Of a stretch of 64,000 nucleotides of DNA, positions 46,057-55,097 are shown one piece after another. A program made the position numbers and the translations under genes. Position 1 is the stretch's first letter. Every line of letters begins with the position of its first letter. The DNA lies in the NCBI RefSeq assembly GCF_007097385.1, contig NZ_VJZS01000014.1, positions 54,518 to 118,517 on the forward strand, in the 5' to 3' direction. The notes beneath the pieces are model-generated. The model made no database searches. It was not told the origin of the DNA and saw only the letters and a list, made by a program, of their open reading frames with translations. This stretch comes from Flavobacterium sp. ZT3R18 (GTDB lineage: Bacteria > Bacteroidota > Bacteroidia > Flavobacteriales > Flavobacteriaceae).

Positions 46057-47124
46057 TTACCTCAGAATAAATCCGTTTTTCATCGGGTCATTGGGGTCAA
46101 TAATAAAAGTATTCATTCCTGTTATGTGAGCAGTTCCTTCTACTTGAGGAATAACGGCATTGAAAGAACCAAAGTCTTTTTCGGAAAATAGAGAACAATT
46201 AAAAACACTTCCTGTAATACTCTCGATAGCTAATCTGCTGTCAAAATCTATTGCTTTTCTAGATCTTTCTATGGCTATTCTACCGGAAACTCCCGATCCT
46301 GTTGGGGAACGGTCTACTTCGCCTTCGGCAAAAACACACACATTTCGACTGTGGTTTTCTTTTTCTTGAGCATTATCAATAAAAATAGTTCCATATAGAA
46401 AACTCAAATCGTTTTCAAAGGGATGTAGTATTTCTTTGTCTTGTAACATGACCGCATGTTTTATCTCCATACCAATTTGAATGATGGTGCGATAATCAGA
46501 ATCGGTTAACCCAAATTTCAAAAGGTTGTTTTTTCTTAAATCAACATACCCATAGAATGCACCTCCATAGGCCAAGTCGTAAGCTATTTTACCAATTCCA
46601 GGCACTTCGACTTCACGATCCAGACCCACTACAAAACTGGGGACACAATGAAAACGGACTCCCGTAACGGCTCCCGATTTTATAGAGACATAAGAAGTTA
46701 TTCGGCCACAAGGGGCATCAATCTCTAGTTTGTTTTCACCTTCTATAACGGCAATCCAGTTCATATTTGCGGCTAATGTGCTGATAGCAATAATGGCGTG
46801 GCCGCACATGGTACTGTATCCTTCATTGTGCATGAATAGAATACCAAAATCGGCAGTTTCATCATTTGGCGGAAGCAAAACACAACCATACATATCAGCA
46901 TGACCACGAGGTTCAAACATAAGCGCAGTACGTAAATAGTCGTAATTTTCTTTGATGTCTCTGCGGTATTCTAACACCGATTTTCCTTTCAATTTCGGAA
47001 ATCCAGAAACGATGACGCGCAATGGCTCACCGCCAGTATGCATGTCTATAGTTTTAATTTGTGTCCAATGATTTGGAACAGTATAATTTGTTTTTGAAAG
47101 TATGTTTTGATAAGTACTTGACAT
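46057..47124 (-). CDS. trans-3-hydroxy-L-proline dehydratase
   Basis: A proline racemase superfamily enzyme of 355 residues. It keeps the first catalytic cysteine (C107, STMCGHAI), but the second is threonine (T275, DRSPTGSG). That Cys/Thr pair is the known signature of trans-3-hydroxyproline dehydratase (as in human L3HYPDH), which makes Delta1-pyrroline-2-carboxylate. The ATG at 47124 is preferred because it lies 7 bases after the upstream stop; an in-frame ATG at 47175 would overlap the neighbour by 44 bases. The upstream gene encodes the matching reductase. Confidence 0.9.
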   Translation of the reverse strand: MSSTYQNILSKTNYTVPNHWTQIKTIDMHTGGEPLRVIVSGFPKLKGKSVLEYRRDIKENYDYLRTALMFEPRGHADMYGCVLLPPNDETADFGILFMHNEGYSTMCGHAIIAISTLAANMNWIAVIEGENKLEIDAPCGRITSYVSIKSGAVTGVRFHCVPSFVVGLDREVEVPGIGKIAYDLAYGGAFYGYVDLRKNNLLKFGLTDSDYRTIIQIGMEIKHAVMLQDKEILHPFENDLSFLYGTIFIDNAQEKENHSRNVCVFAEGEVDRSPTGSGVSGRIAIERSRKAIDFDSRLAIESITGSVFNCSLFSEKDFGSFNAVIPQVEGTAHITGMNTFIIDPNDPMKNGFILR

Positions 47125-47131
47125 GTTTCTT

Positions 47132-48094
47132 TTATTTGATGGAAATAAATTCATTGTAAAAATAGGAGGCAGCAACTAAGTCTTCTAAAGCATGACCAAC
47201 CGATTTAAAATAGGTAATTTCTTTTTCAGAAGTTCTTCCTTTTTTGGTGCCATTGCACAATTCGAATAAATCGGCTTTGACATCTTCGGTTTTTAAAGTG
47301 CCATTGTTTAACGGAATTACAATATCTCCGCTCTCTTTTAATCCTCCTTGGTACGTATCCAAAAACACTGATGACTTTGTAACAGCTTCGTCATCAGCTT
47401 CTCTGGTGTCTTTTTTATAAGCTCCAACCAAGTCAAGATGTTGTCCCTCTTTCAACCATTTTCCAAAAACCAATGGGGTAGGAGATAATGTGGCGCAGGA
47501 TATAATATCAACCTCCGAAATTTTGTCTTCTATAGCCGTAATAGCGGTGCAACTGTATGATTTGTTAGTGAGAGAATCACAAATGGCCTGTGCTTTTTCT
47601 AAAGTTCTGCCCCAAACGTACACTTTTGTAATAGGTCTAATACTGGCATGGGCTTGGATTAGATTTTTTGCCAAAGCTCCCGTTCCTATCATTAAAAGAG
47701 AAGAAGAGTCTTCTCTGGAAAGAAAACTACTGGCTAATGCAGAGGTCGAAGCAGTGCGTTTTGTGGTTAATGATTTTGCGTCCAAAATGGCTTTGATGCT
47801 TCCTTTGTGAGCATCCAAATAAATATAAGTTCCTTGAATGGCTGGAAGATTGTATTTGCCGTTATTTGGACTTACCGTCACAATTTTTACGCCTGCATCC
47901 ACACCTGGATTAAAAGCGGGCATTAGCAATAAAGTAGAGTCCTTATCTTCTTGAGGATTGGGGTAATCATGGTGATGACGCATCGGTACTTGTATGGATG
48001 GAGTTGCAAAACCTTCTTTTAAGCGTTCGATAAGTTGTTTGAAATTACAATTGTTTTCTATAAAAGAATCAGGTATGAGTTGTATGGTTTTCAT
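47132..48094 (-). CDS. Delta1-pyrroline-2-carboxylate reductase (ornithine cyclodeaminase family)
   Basis: A member of the ornithine cyclodeaminase/mu-crystallin superfamily, 320 residues, with the Rossmann motif LMIGTGALAKNLIQAHASI (about 134-152). In the trans-3-hydroxyproline pathway a member of this family reduces Delta1-pyrroline-2-carboxylate to L-proline with NAD(P)H. It lies 7 bases before the dehydratase gene, making that role much likelier than ornithine cyclodeamination. It is the first gene of the minus-strand run and is divergent from the S37 peptidase. Confidence 0.87.
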   Translation of the reverse strand: MKTIQLIPDSFIENNCNFKQLIERLKEGFATPSIQVPMRHHHDYPNPQEDKDSTLLLMPAFNPGVDAGVKIVTVSPNNGKYNLPAIQGTYIYLDAHKGSIKAILDAKSLTTKRTASTSALASSFLSREDSSSLLMIGTGALAKNLIQAHASIRPITKVYVWGRTLEKAQAICDSLTNKSYSCTAITAIEDKISEVDIISCATLSPTPLVFGKWLKEGQHLDLVGAYKKDTREADDEAVTKSSVFLDTYQGGLKESGDIVIPLNNGTLKTEDVKADLFELCNGTKKGRTSEKEITYFKSVGHALEDLVAASYFYNEFISIK

Positions 48095-48249
48095 TTTAGG
48101 AATAGATTTTTATAAAAATAAACTAATTTTTTTTCTATCCGTATTTTTACTCTAAAGTCGATAAAATACAACAACATTGGGTTAACATAGTATCGTTTTA
48201 AGCCGCACTGTGATTGTATTTTTAAAAATTAATTTAACCTATATTAATC

Positions 48250-49800
48250 ATGAAAAAGATATTTAATCTTTTAGTTTTATTCGCTTTAGTATTTCAATCC
48301 TATTTTGGATTTTCTCAAACTGCTTTAAAAACCAAATTGATAGAATTATTTCCAAATGCAACCATTACTCAGATCAGTAACTTGTCGGGATATACAGAAA
48401 CCTATCAGTTAATTGTAAATGAACCATTAGATCACAATCATCCAGAAATTGGAACCTTTAAGCACTATGTTTATTTATCTCATGTTGATTATAATAAACC
48501 AATGGTTATAGAAACTCATGGCTATGATACAGGAAATATAAAAAGTGAAGTAAGCAAATTGCTTAGTGCCAATCAAGTGGCAGTAGAATATCGATTTTAT
48601 GGCAATTCAAGACCCAATCCAATCCCTTGGCAGTATTTAACCAACGATCAAGCGGTAGCAGATTATCATGATATCACTATGAAACTAAAAGGACTGTACA
48701 AAGGAAAATGGATTTCTACTGGAATAAGTAAAGGAGGAGAAACCGCTTTAATTTATAAAGCAAAATACCCAGATGATGTTACTATTTCTGTGCCTTATGT
48801 AGCTCCTATCATAAATACACTCGAAGATTCAAGAACTACAGCTCGCATAAATAGTAATGGAACCGCAGATTGTAGATCAAAAATTGTCGCTTTTCAAAGA
48901 AGTTTATTGACAAATAGAACAGCTGTTTTGGCAGAATTTGCTAAATACGCCACAGCCTACGGAGTAAGTTATACTGAGGTTTCTATGGAGGAAGCATTAG
49001 AATATGCAACTTTAGAATTTCCATTTTCTTTTTGGCAGTGGGGCGGGAATTGTGGTTCGGTTCCTAGTAGTAATGCCACAGCGCCACAACTTTTTAATTA
49101 TTTAAATACTATTGTAGGTGTTGATTTTTATGGAGATGAGAAGTATGATGAATATTTACCTTCTTTTTATCAACATATGATTGAGTTGGGATATTATGGT
49201 TTTGACTTGTTTCCTGTCCAAGATTTATTAACCATCGTGAAATCACCCACAAACATGCGGTTTGCTCCAAAGAACACTCCTGCTTACAATCCAGATTATA
49301 TAAAAGGTGTTAGAAATTATTTAGAAACAAAAGGAGAAAAAATAATGTATATCTACGGAGGAAATGACCCATGGGGTGCTTGTTTTGTCACTCCAGATGC
49401 AAAATTAGATTATAAAATGATGGTTTTGCCTGGGGGAAGCCACAGTACAAGGATTGGCAGTTTTTCCTCACAAGACCAGACCCAAATTATGAGCACTTTA
49501 AATAGGTGGCTGGCCGAAACGAACTTGAAAGTTTCGGATAATGAAACTAAATTAAATGGAATTGTAGTATATAATCATATTTCTAAAGGATTATATACTA
49601 TTGAGGTTCCAATTTTAAATGAGGATTATTCAATCAAAGTGTACAATATATTAGGGCAAATAGTTTATCAAAAAGCGATGTCTGGCTCTGAATCAGGTTC
49701 AAAATCAATTGATTTGACGGATAAACAAAATGGAGTGTATATTCTTAAAATTGAATCATCAAGAAATTTAACATTCACACAAAAATTAATAAAACAATAA
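48250..49800 (+). CDS. Secreted S37-type prolyl tripeptidyl aminopeptidase with T9SS sorting domain
   Basis: A 516-residue alpha/beta-hydrolase peptidase. A signal peptide ends FGFSQ. The nucleophile is S160 in TGISKGGET; a conserved acidic site lies in YIYGGNDPWGA and the histidine in PGGSHSTR. The sequence DHNHPEIGTFKHYVYLSHV fits the S37 (PS-10) family of prolyl tripeptidyl aminopeptidases; the S28 family is the nearest alternative. Residues ~430-516 (VVYNHISKGLYTIEV, YNILGQIVYQ, NGVYILKIES) form a T9SS sorting domain, so it is exported to the surface. Gly-Pro-Hyp-like tripeptides are plausible products. Confidence 0.85.
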   Translation: MKKIFNLLVLFALVFQSYFGFSQTALKTKLIELFPNATITQISNLSGYTETYQLIVNEPLDHNHPEIGTFKHYVYLSHVDYNKPMVIETHGYDTGNIKSEVSKLLSANQVAVEYRFYGNSRPNPIPWQYLTNDQAVADYHDITMKLKGLYKGKWISTGISKGGETALIYKAKYPDDVTISVPYVAPIINTLEDSRTTARINSNGTADCRSKIVAFQRSLLTNRTAVLAEFAKYATAYGVSYTEVSMEEALEYATLEFPFSFWQWGGNCGSVPSSNATAPQLFNYLNTIVGVDFYGDEKYDEYLPSFYQHMIELGYYGFDLFPVQDLLTIVKSPTNMRFAPKNTPAYNPDYIKGVRNYLETKGEKIMYIYGGNDPWGACFVTPDAKLDYKMMVLPGGSHSTRIGSFSSQDQTQIMSTLNRWLAETNLKVSDNETKLNGIVVYNHISKGLYTIEVPILNEDYSIKVYNILGQIVYQKAMSGSESGSKSIDLTDKQNGVYILKIESSRNLTFTQKLIKQ

Positions 49801-49856
49801 TTTTATTTACGCTATTTACAATTAAAACTGTCTATTACATCTAATTCTAAAATACA

Positions 49857-51146
49857 ATGAAAAAGTTTAAAAATGTCTTTCTTTTAGTACTCTTTGTTTG
49901 CTGCTCCTTTTCGGGGTTTTCCCAAACGGAGACTGCTGTTCAAACGGATTTAAAGAAAAAATTAATTGAGTTGTTTCCCAAGGCTGAAGTTTCTGAAATA
50001 AAAAATCTTGAAGGTTACACGGAATCGTATCAGCTAATTTTAGAGGAGCCTTTGGATCACAAGCATTCTGAAAAAGGCACTTTCAAGCATTATATTTATC
50101 TTTCTCACGTTGACTTTAATAGTCCAATGGTAATTGAAACGCATGGTTATAATGCGGGGAATATTAAAAGCGAAGTGAGTAAATTACTAAAAGCGAATCA
50201 AGTGGCTGTAGAGTACAGATTTTATGGAAAATCGAGACCCAATCCTATACCTTGGCAGTATTTGACCAATGATCAAGCGATTGAAGACTATCACAACATC
50301 ACTACAAAATTAAAAGAGCTATACAAAGGGAAATGGATTTCGACTGGAATTAGCAAAGGTGGAGAAACGGCTTTGATTTATAAATCAAAATATCCAAATG
50401 ATGTAGCTGTAGCCATGCCTTATGTAGCGCCACTTATTAATACACAAGAAGACCCTAGAACTGTTGAGCACGTAAAAATTGTTGGCACTCCGGAATGTAG
50501 AGCAAAAATCACTCATTTTCAGAGAGCTTTATTACAAAATAGAGAGGGGCTGCTGAAAGAAATTACAGCGTATGGTGATAAAGAAAAAATGACTTTCACT
50601 GAGGTTTCTATTGATGAAGCTCTTGAATATGCAACTCTAGAGTTTCCGTTTTCATTTTGGCAATGGGGAGCAAAATGTGAGGACATCCCTGTTGAAGGGG
50701 CTAGTCCTGCAGCATTATTTGATTATTTGAATAAGGTAGTTGGAATTAGTACCTACAATGACCAAAAATATTTTGACTATTTACCCTCTTATTATCAGCA
50801 TATGACTGAATTGGGTTATTATGGTTTTGATTTTGAACCTGTAAGTGATTTATTGAAAACGGTAAAAAGCACTTCGAATTCCCGATTTGCACCTAAAGGA
50901 GTTGACAATACCTATAATCCTGAGTACATAAAAAAAGTAAGGAAATTTGTAGAGACTAAAGGTAATAAGATACTTTATATTTATGGAGGATATGACACTT
51001 GGGGATCCTGTTCGCCAACTCCTAACCCTAAGTTAGATGCTTTAAAAATGGTTCTTCCAGGTGGTAGTCATTCTACAAGGGTAAAAAATTTCCCAAAAGA
51101 AGATCAGGAAAAAATTAGGGCAACATTAGATCGTTGGTTGAAATAG
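49857..51146 (+). CDS. S37-type prolyl tripeptidyl aminopeptidase, paralogue without sorting domain
   Basis: A 429-residue close paralogue of the preceding gene, 56 bases downstream. A signal peptide ends SGFSQ. Nucleophile S167 lies in TGISKGGET, with YIYGGYDTWGS and PGGSHSTR at the other active-site loops. It ends at RATLDRWLK, right where the paralogue continues into its T9SS domain. It should therefore stay in the periplasm while its sister is exported. The pair probably arose by tandem duplication and may work on the same peptides on both sides of the outer membrane. Confidence 0.87.
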   Translation: MKKFKNVFLLVLFVCCSFSGFSQTETAVQTDLKKKLIELFPKAEVSEIKNLEGYTESYQLILEEPLDHKHSEKGTFKHYIYLSHVDFNSPMVIETHGYNAGNIKSEVSKLLKANQVAVEYRFYGKSRPNPIPWQYLTNDQAIEDYHNITTKLKELYKGKWISTGISKGGETALIYKSKYPNDVAVAMPYVAPLINTQEDPRTVEHVKIVGTPECRAKITHFQRALLQNREGLLKEITAYGDKEKMTFTEVSIDEALEYATLEFPFSFWQWGAKCEDIPVEGASPAALFDYLNKVVGISTYNDQKYFDYLPSYYQHMTELGYYGFDFEPVSDLLKTVKSTSNSRFAPKGVDNTYNPEYIKKVRKFVETKGNKILYIYGGYDTWGSCSPTPNPKLDALKMVLPGGSHSTRVKNFPKEDQEKIRATLDRWLK

Positions 51147-51464
51147 AAAAACCAACCCCGCAGTTTTTTTGTACGGAATTGGTGGGTTGCTCCTTGAAAT
51201 AAATTGACTATGCAATTGGTAACAAGTTGTTTATAGAAAATGATTGTGAATATTTAATAGTTGCATGAAACCGAATGACAAGCGTTACGTAAAATTTCAA
51301 CATTTAGCCAATGAATGGCATATTAACAAAAAGAAATGACGAAACGGTAAATATAAAGTCTATTGTAGCGGGAAGAACTTCCATATTGGAGAAAAAACGC
51401 ATTAACCCGAGACTGCCTAAAAGTGCCAGAAGTACTTGCGAAGGTTGAAGCAAAAAACAAACAA
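51147..51464 (+). other. Intergenic region with a degenerate short reading frame
   Basis: AACCAACCCC and GGTGGGTTG near 51150-51190 could form a weak hairpin after the peptidase gene. A 24-codon ATG frame (51265-51339) ends in TGA and continues in frame to about 51405 (NGKYKVYCSGKNFHIGEKT) before TAA. It looks like a decayed small gene. I do not recognise it. Confidence 0.35.
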
Positions 51465-52991
51465 ATGAAAATAAAATTAATGTTATGTTTTAGTGTGCTA
51501 TTCACTAATTTTTTAATGGCTCAACAGCAATCGGTTACTATTAGTGGTCCAACATCTGTAGAAGTGGGGGTGCCTTATAACTACACTTTTGAATTTAAAC
51601 CAGTCATGCCTTGGTTAAATGGAGTTCAGGCAGATGGCTATATTATTACCAATTGGATAGTCTCTACAGGAACAAATGGTAGCTCAGGCTCTATTTCTGG
51701 ATATATTGGAAATCCTAGTAATCAAAGTAGTTATCTTAATGATGCCACATTTAATAATTCAAATCCAAAGACAATTCCAATCCAATGGGGTAATGGTACT
51801 TATTTGAGTAGCGACAAAATAACTGTAAAACTAAGTGGTATTTACATAAAAAAAAGCACTGGTCAACACATTGGGTATTTTAATTTTCAACCTCAAGCAG
51901 AGCAATCTGTAACCGTAGAAAGAATCGTAAATCCAGCTATTGGAGGAAGCACATCTGTTTTGAACTGCGACCAAACTTCTTCAACTTATTTTATTTCTAA
52001 TGCAACTAATGCAAATAACTTTCAATGGGAAGTAACCAATGGAGCTCAAATTTTGGGTTCAAACACTGGTACAGCTGTTATTGTAGTACCTCCTTCAACA
52101 GGAGATTTTTATGTGAGTTGTACAGCCAAAAGAGCAGGAGGTAATCCAAATTATTACGTTGGCTCTGACAAGAAAATAACAAGGACTTCACGTTCAGTAG
52201 TATCGTCAACCAGTCCTGCCAATCAAGGTTTCTTATGCAAAGGTTCTGGACTCATATTTCAAATAGACAATCAAAGTGATATTGTAAATGCAATATGGAA
52301 TGCGCCAAATTGTACGGTATCAGCAGAAACAATTGTCAACGGAAAGCGACAAGTTATTATTTCTCCAAATAATTCAGCCTCTACTGGTTCAACAATATCA
52401 GTAAACGCAATAGTCAACTTTGTTGGAGGATGTTCGGCAACAACATCAGTCAAAGGGTATGCTGTTTTTGACGGTTCTGCACCACCAATACCAAATGGAT
52501 ATATTAAAGTTGGAGATTGGGAATGTTACCAAGATTCGCCTATAAAGCTGTCATTTGTACCTTATAACCCTTTTACAAACGGGAGTATAAATATTTATCC
52601 GTCTGTAATGTCTCATCCGAGCGTCTCAAGACTTGTTAAGGTTACCGTCACTTATACTAACTTCTGTACTGGAGCAAAAGCTAGTGAAATATACACAATA
52701 CATACCCCTACACCTTGCCCAGAAGCTAGATTAGCTTCAAAAAGTGAGGCTACGAGAGTTACAATTTTTCCAAACCCTACAAACGGAAGTGTCAAAGTAA
52801 AGTTGCCCTAAACGCTTTCGGGTAATTATCAGCTTTTTGATAAAAATCAAAAATTAATTCAAGAGGCTAAATTTGACAATCAAAACGAATTGCAAATAGA
52901 ACTCCAGAGCCGATTAAATTCAGGGATTTACATTCTTAAAATAATAACCGAAAACACCATTTTTACTGACAAAATAATTTTAAACAGATGA
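51465..52991 (+). pseudogene. T9SS-secreted Ig/PKD-like protein interrupted by an in-frame TAA
   Basis: From ATG 51465 the frame encodes a signal peptide (ending NFLMAQ), then about 430 residues of beta-rich PKD/Ig-like sequence, then the beginning of a T9SS sorting domain (VTIFPNPTNGSVKVKLP). TAA at 52809-52811 stops it. The same frame continues for 59 more codons with the missing part of that domain (TLSGNYQLFDKNQKLIQEA, LNSGIYILKI) to TGA 52989-52991. That final stop overlaps the next gene by 4 bases, as a normal operon junction would. The stop removes most of the export signal. A GTG at 51423 is an alternative but poorer start. Confidence 0.85.
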
Positions 52992-53764
52992 TAATGAAAA
53001 AGTTTCTAGTAGCTTTCATCTTGGGTATTTCCTTTATAGGAAATGCTCAAGATATAACAGATTGGCAGGTAGGTTTTAATTTGAATCCGTTCTTTTTTAC
53101 CCGAATAAATCCTGGTTCCTCTTTCTCAAAGGACAGACAGGATTTACCAAATGGTTTTGGATATGGCATCACAATTGAAAAAAATTGGAATGATCAGTGG
53201 GGTGTAAAAACAGGATTTGAATATTCCAAACAAAACGAAAAATACTTTTTTGATGCTATCGGCGATAATACAAGTATTAAAACAAATTTTGAATATTATA
53301 AAATGCCAATAACTATTCAATATTATTATCCTTTAAACGATAAGTTGTTTTTAACATTTAACCAAGGCATTCAATTTTCATTTCTTAAATATTACAAAAC
53401 GGTTGATGAAAACGAATATCAAATAAGAACTCAGACTTCTGATTATTATGAATACATTTCTTTTGAACACCCAGAAAGCAATCAATATTCTAAAGAAGAG
53501 GGAATAATGCATAAAAAAACATTATTCGGTATTATTGGTTCAATTGGTTTAAAAGGGTTTTTGTCAGAAAAAATTTCATATTCTACAAGTTTAAGATATG
53601 AATATGATTTCACAACTGCGGATAATTTTCCTTATTATTCTAGTATTCCTGATGGTAGTGATACTGAAAAACCAACGCATAATTTCCGTTTAGGTTTAGA
53701 ATTAGGCCTTCAATATCATTTTTCAATAAACGACCGTTTTAACAAAAATTCACATAAATTGTAA
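52988..53764 (+). CDS. Outer-membrane beta-barrel protein
   Basis: A 258-residue exported protein. ATG occurs at 52988 and again at 52994; the second gives the tidier signal peptide (MKKFLVAFILGISFIGNAQ). The mature part is made of alternating amphipathic strands with many aromatic residues (WGVKTGFEYSKQNEKYFF, LFLTFNQGIQFSFLKYY) and a terminal YHF-type strand. This is typical of the PorT-like/OMP_b-brl barrels of Bacteroidota. It overlaps the interrupted T9SS gene, so the two are probably functionally linked. No specific role can be given. Confidence 0.82.
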   Translation: MIMKKFLVAFILGISFIGNAQDITDWQVGFNLNPFFFTRINPGSSFSKDRQDLPNGFGYGITIEKNWNDQWGVKTGFEYSKQNEKYFFDAIGDNTSIKTNFEYYKMPITIQYYYPLNDKLFLTFNQGIQFSFLKYYKTVDENEYQIRTQTSDYYEYISFEHPESNQYSKEEGIMHKKTLFGIIGSIGLKGFLSEKISYSTSLRYEYDFTTADNFPYYSSIPDGSDTEKPTHNFRLGLELGLQYHFSINDRFNKNSHKL

Positions 53765-53788
53765 ACATGTGGTAATACAAAACATTAT

Positions 53789-53820
53789 AAAAAAAGAGGC
53801 GTAATTGCCTCTTTTTTTTA
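53789..53820. terminator. Bidirectional terminator
   Basis: AAAAAGAGGC pairs with GCCTCTTTTT around GTAATT, with A and T runs on both sides. It serves the barrel gene (plus) and the DUF4407 gene (minus), which converge here. Confidence 0.88.
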
Positions 53821-54918
53821 TAATGTTTTCATTTGCTTCTCTACAAAATTATAGGATTGCTGTTCCAATAATTCGATTGTATTTTTCCTTTGCAAATTGT
53901 ATAAGTTTTTATCTTCTACAATATCAGCATAGACTTTATCATACATCGATGCGCTAGTTTTTAGTAATAGGATGCGTTGGTATTTATCTTGGTCAATTGT
54001 AGCTTTTAATGCAGTTTCTAAGTCTTCCAACTTAAAATCATATTCTCCTCTAGGCGATAATAATTTAGCAATAATTGGCGAAGTTTCAATCGCTAAGAAA
54101 AGTAACATTATAAAAAAGGAAGGAAGCCAAGGTAATTTATTCAAGGCATTGATCCGAGCCATCAAACCATCAAAACCATCAATGACAGGTTGAGTTTCAG
54201 TAACTTTTTTGTCCAAATCGGTTTGTAATGTTTTGGTTCCTTTTTCCAGAACTGCAATTTTGGCCAAGCTATTTTTCCGAATGGTATCCAGTTCTTTAGA
54301 GGCTAAATTGTGTTTGGCTATTTTTTCTTTAAAAACAGGCCCTTTGCCCAGTCTCTTTGTTCCTGCTGTTCCTTCGGCTTCTTTAATATAGGTTTCATAA
54401 AGCGTGTTGACTTCTTTTTCTTTATTGGCAATTTCGGCTTTAAGACCCGTAATTTCAGTTTTGTTTTTGTCTAAGTCCGACTTGAAATAATTGGCCACTT
54501 CTTTTTTGTTATTCAGAGCCATAGCGTTTTTCTCTTTCAATAAAACGGTATTGATTTCTTTTTCGAAAATTTTAATTTCCAAGGGTTTTGAAATCACAAT
54601 AGCAATGATGATGGCTAATATAATCCTAGGGGTTGCCTGCATTATTTCACTGCTAAAGCTATCCCTTTTTCTAATAGTCGAAACAATAAAACGGTCGAGA
54701 TTAAAAATTAGCAAACTCCAAACCAGTCCAAAAAGCATAGCGGGATAAATACTGTCGAAAACAGTAAAAAGAGCATAGGCACTGGCTATAAAAGCCATAA
54801 CAGCCGTAAAAAAAACAGTGGCGCCAATACCAACAAATTTGGTTTGTTCGCCATCGGAGCAACCTTCAAGGAGCTGTTTGTCTGCTCCTGAGCAGAGGAT
54901 GAAAAATTGTTTTAACAT
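53818..54918 (-). CDS. DUF4407 membrane protein
   Basis: A 366-residue inner-membrane protein from ATG 54918; a GTG frame start at 54963 adds 15 unlikely residues. Two N-terminal membrane segments (VFFTAVMAFIASAYALFTVF and AMLFGLVWSLLIFNLDRFIV) and one more (IILAIIIAIVISKP) precede a long charged coiled-coil region (about 125-250). A last helix pair follows (LPSFFIMLLFLAIETSPIIAKLL). The opening LKQFFILCSGADKQLLEGCSDGEQTK is diagnostic of DUF4407. Function unknown. Confidence 0.9.
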   Translation of the reverse strand: MLKQFFILCSGADKQLLEGCSDGEQTKFVGIGATVFFTAVMAFIASAYALFTVFDSIYPAMLFGLVWSLLIFNLDRFIVSTIRKRDSFSSEIMQATPRIILAIIIAIVISKPLEIKIFEKEINTVLLKEKNAMALNNKKEVANYFKSDLDKNKTEITGLKAEIANKEKEVNTLYETYIKEAEGTAGTKRLGKGPVFKEKIAKHNLASKELDTIRKNSLAKIAVLEKGTKTLQTDLDKKVTETQPVIDGFDGLMARINALNKLPWLPSFFIMLLFLAIETSPIIAKLLSPRGEYDFKLEDLETALKATIDQDKYQRILLLKTSASMYDKVYADIVEDKNLYNLQRKNTIELLEQQSYNFVEKQMKTL

Positions 54919-55043
54919 GATTGATTTGATTTTGATTGATTGAGGCTGCAAATTTAACACCAAAAAATTAATATTGGCATAAAATGTTGATTTGTTTTTG
55001 ATTAGGTATTCTGCAAAAGTGTTTTTGGTTGTTTCTTAAAAAC

Positions 55044-55077
55044 AAAAAAGAGCTGTTCGATTAGGAACAGCTCTTCT
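55044..55077 (-). terminator. Terminator of pckA
   Basis: AGAGCTGTTC and GAACAGCTCT form a 10-bp stem around GATTAG. On the minus strand it is followed by a T run. Confidence 0.87.
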
Positions 55078-55097
55078 AATTTTGAATTAATAGTAAC

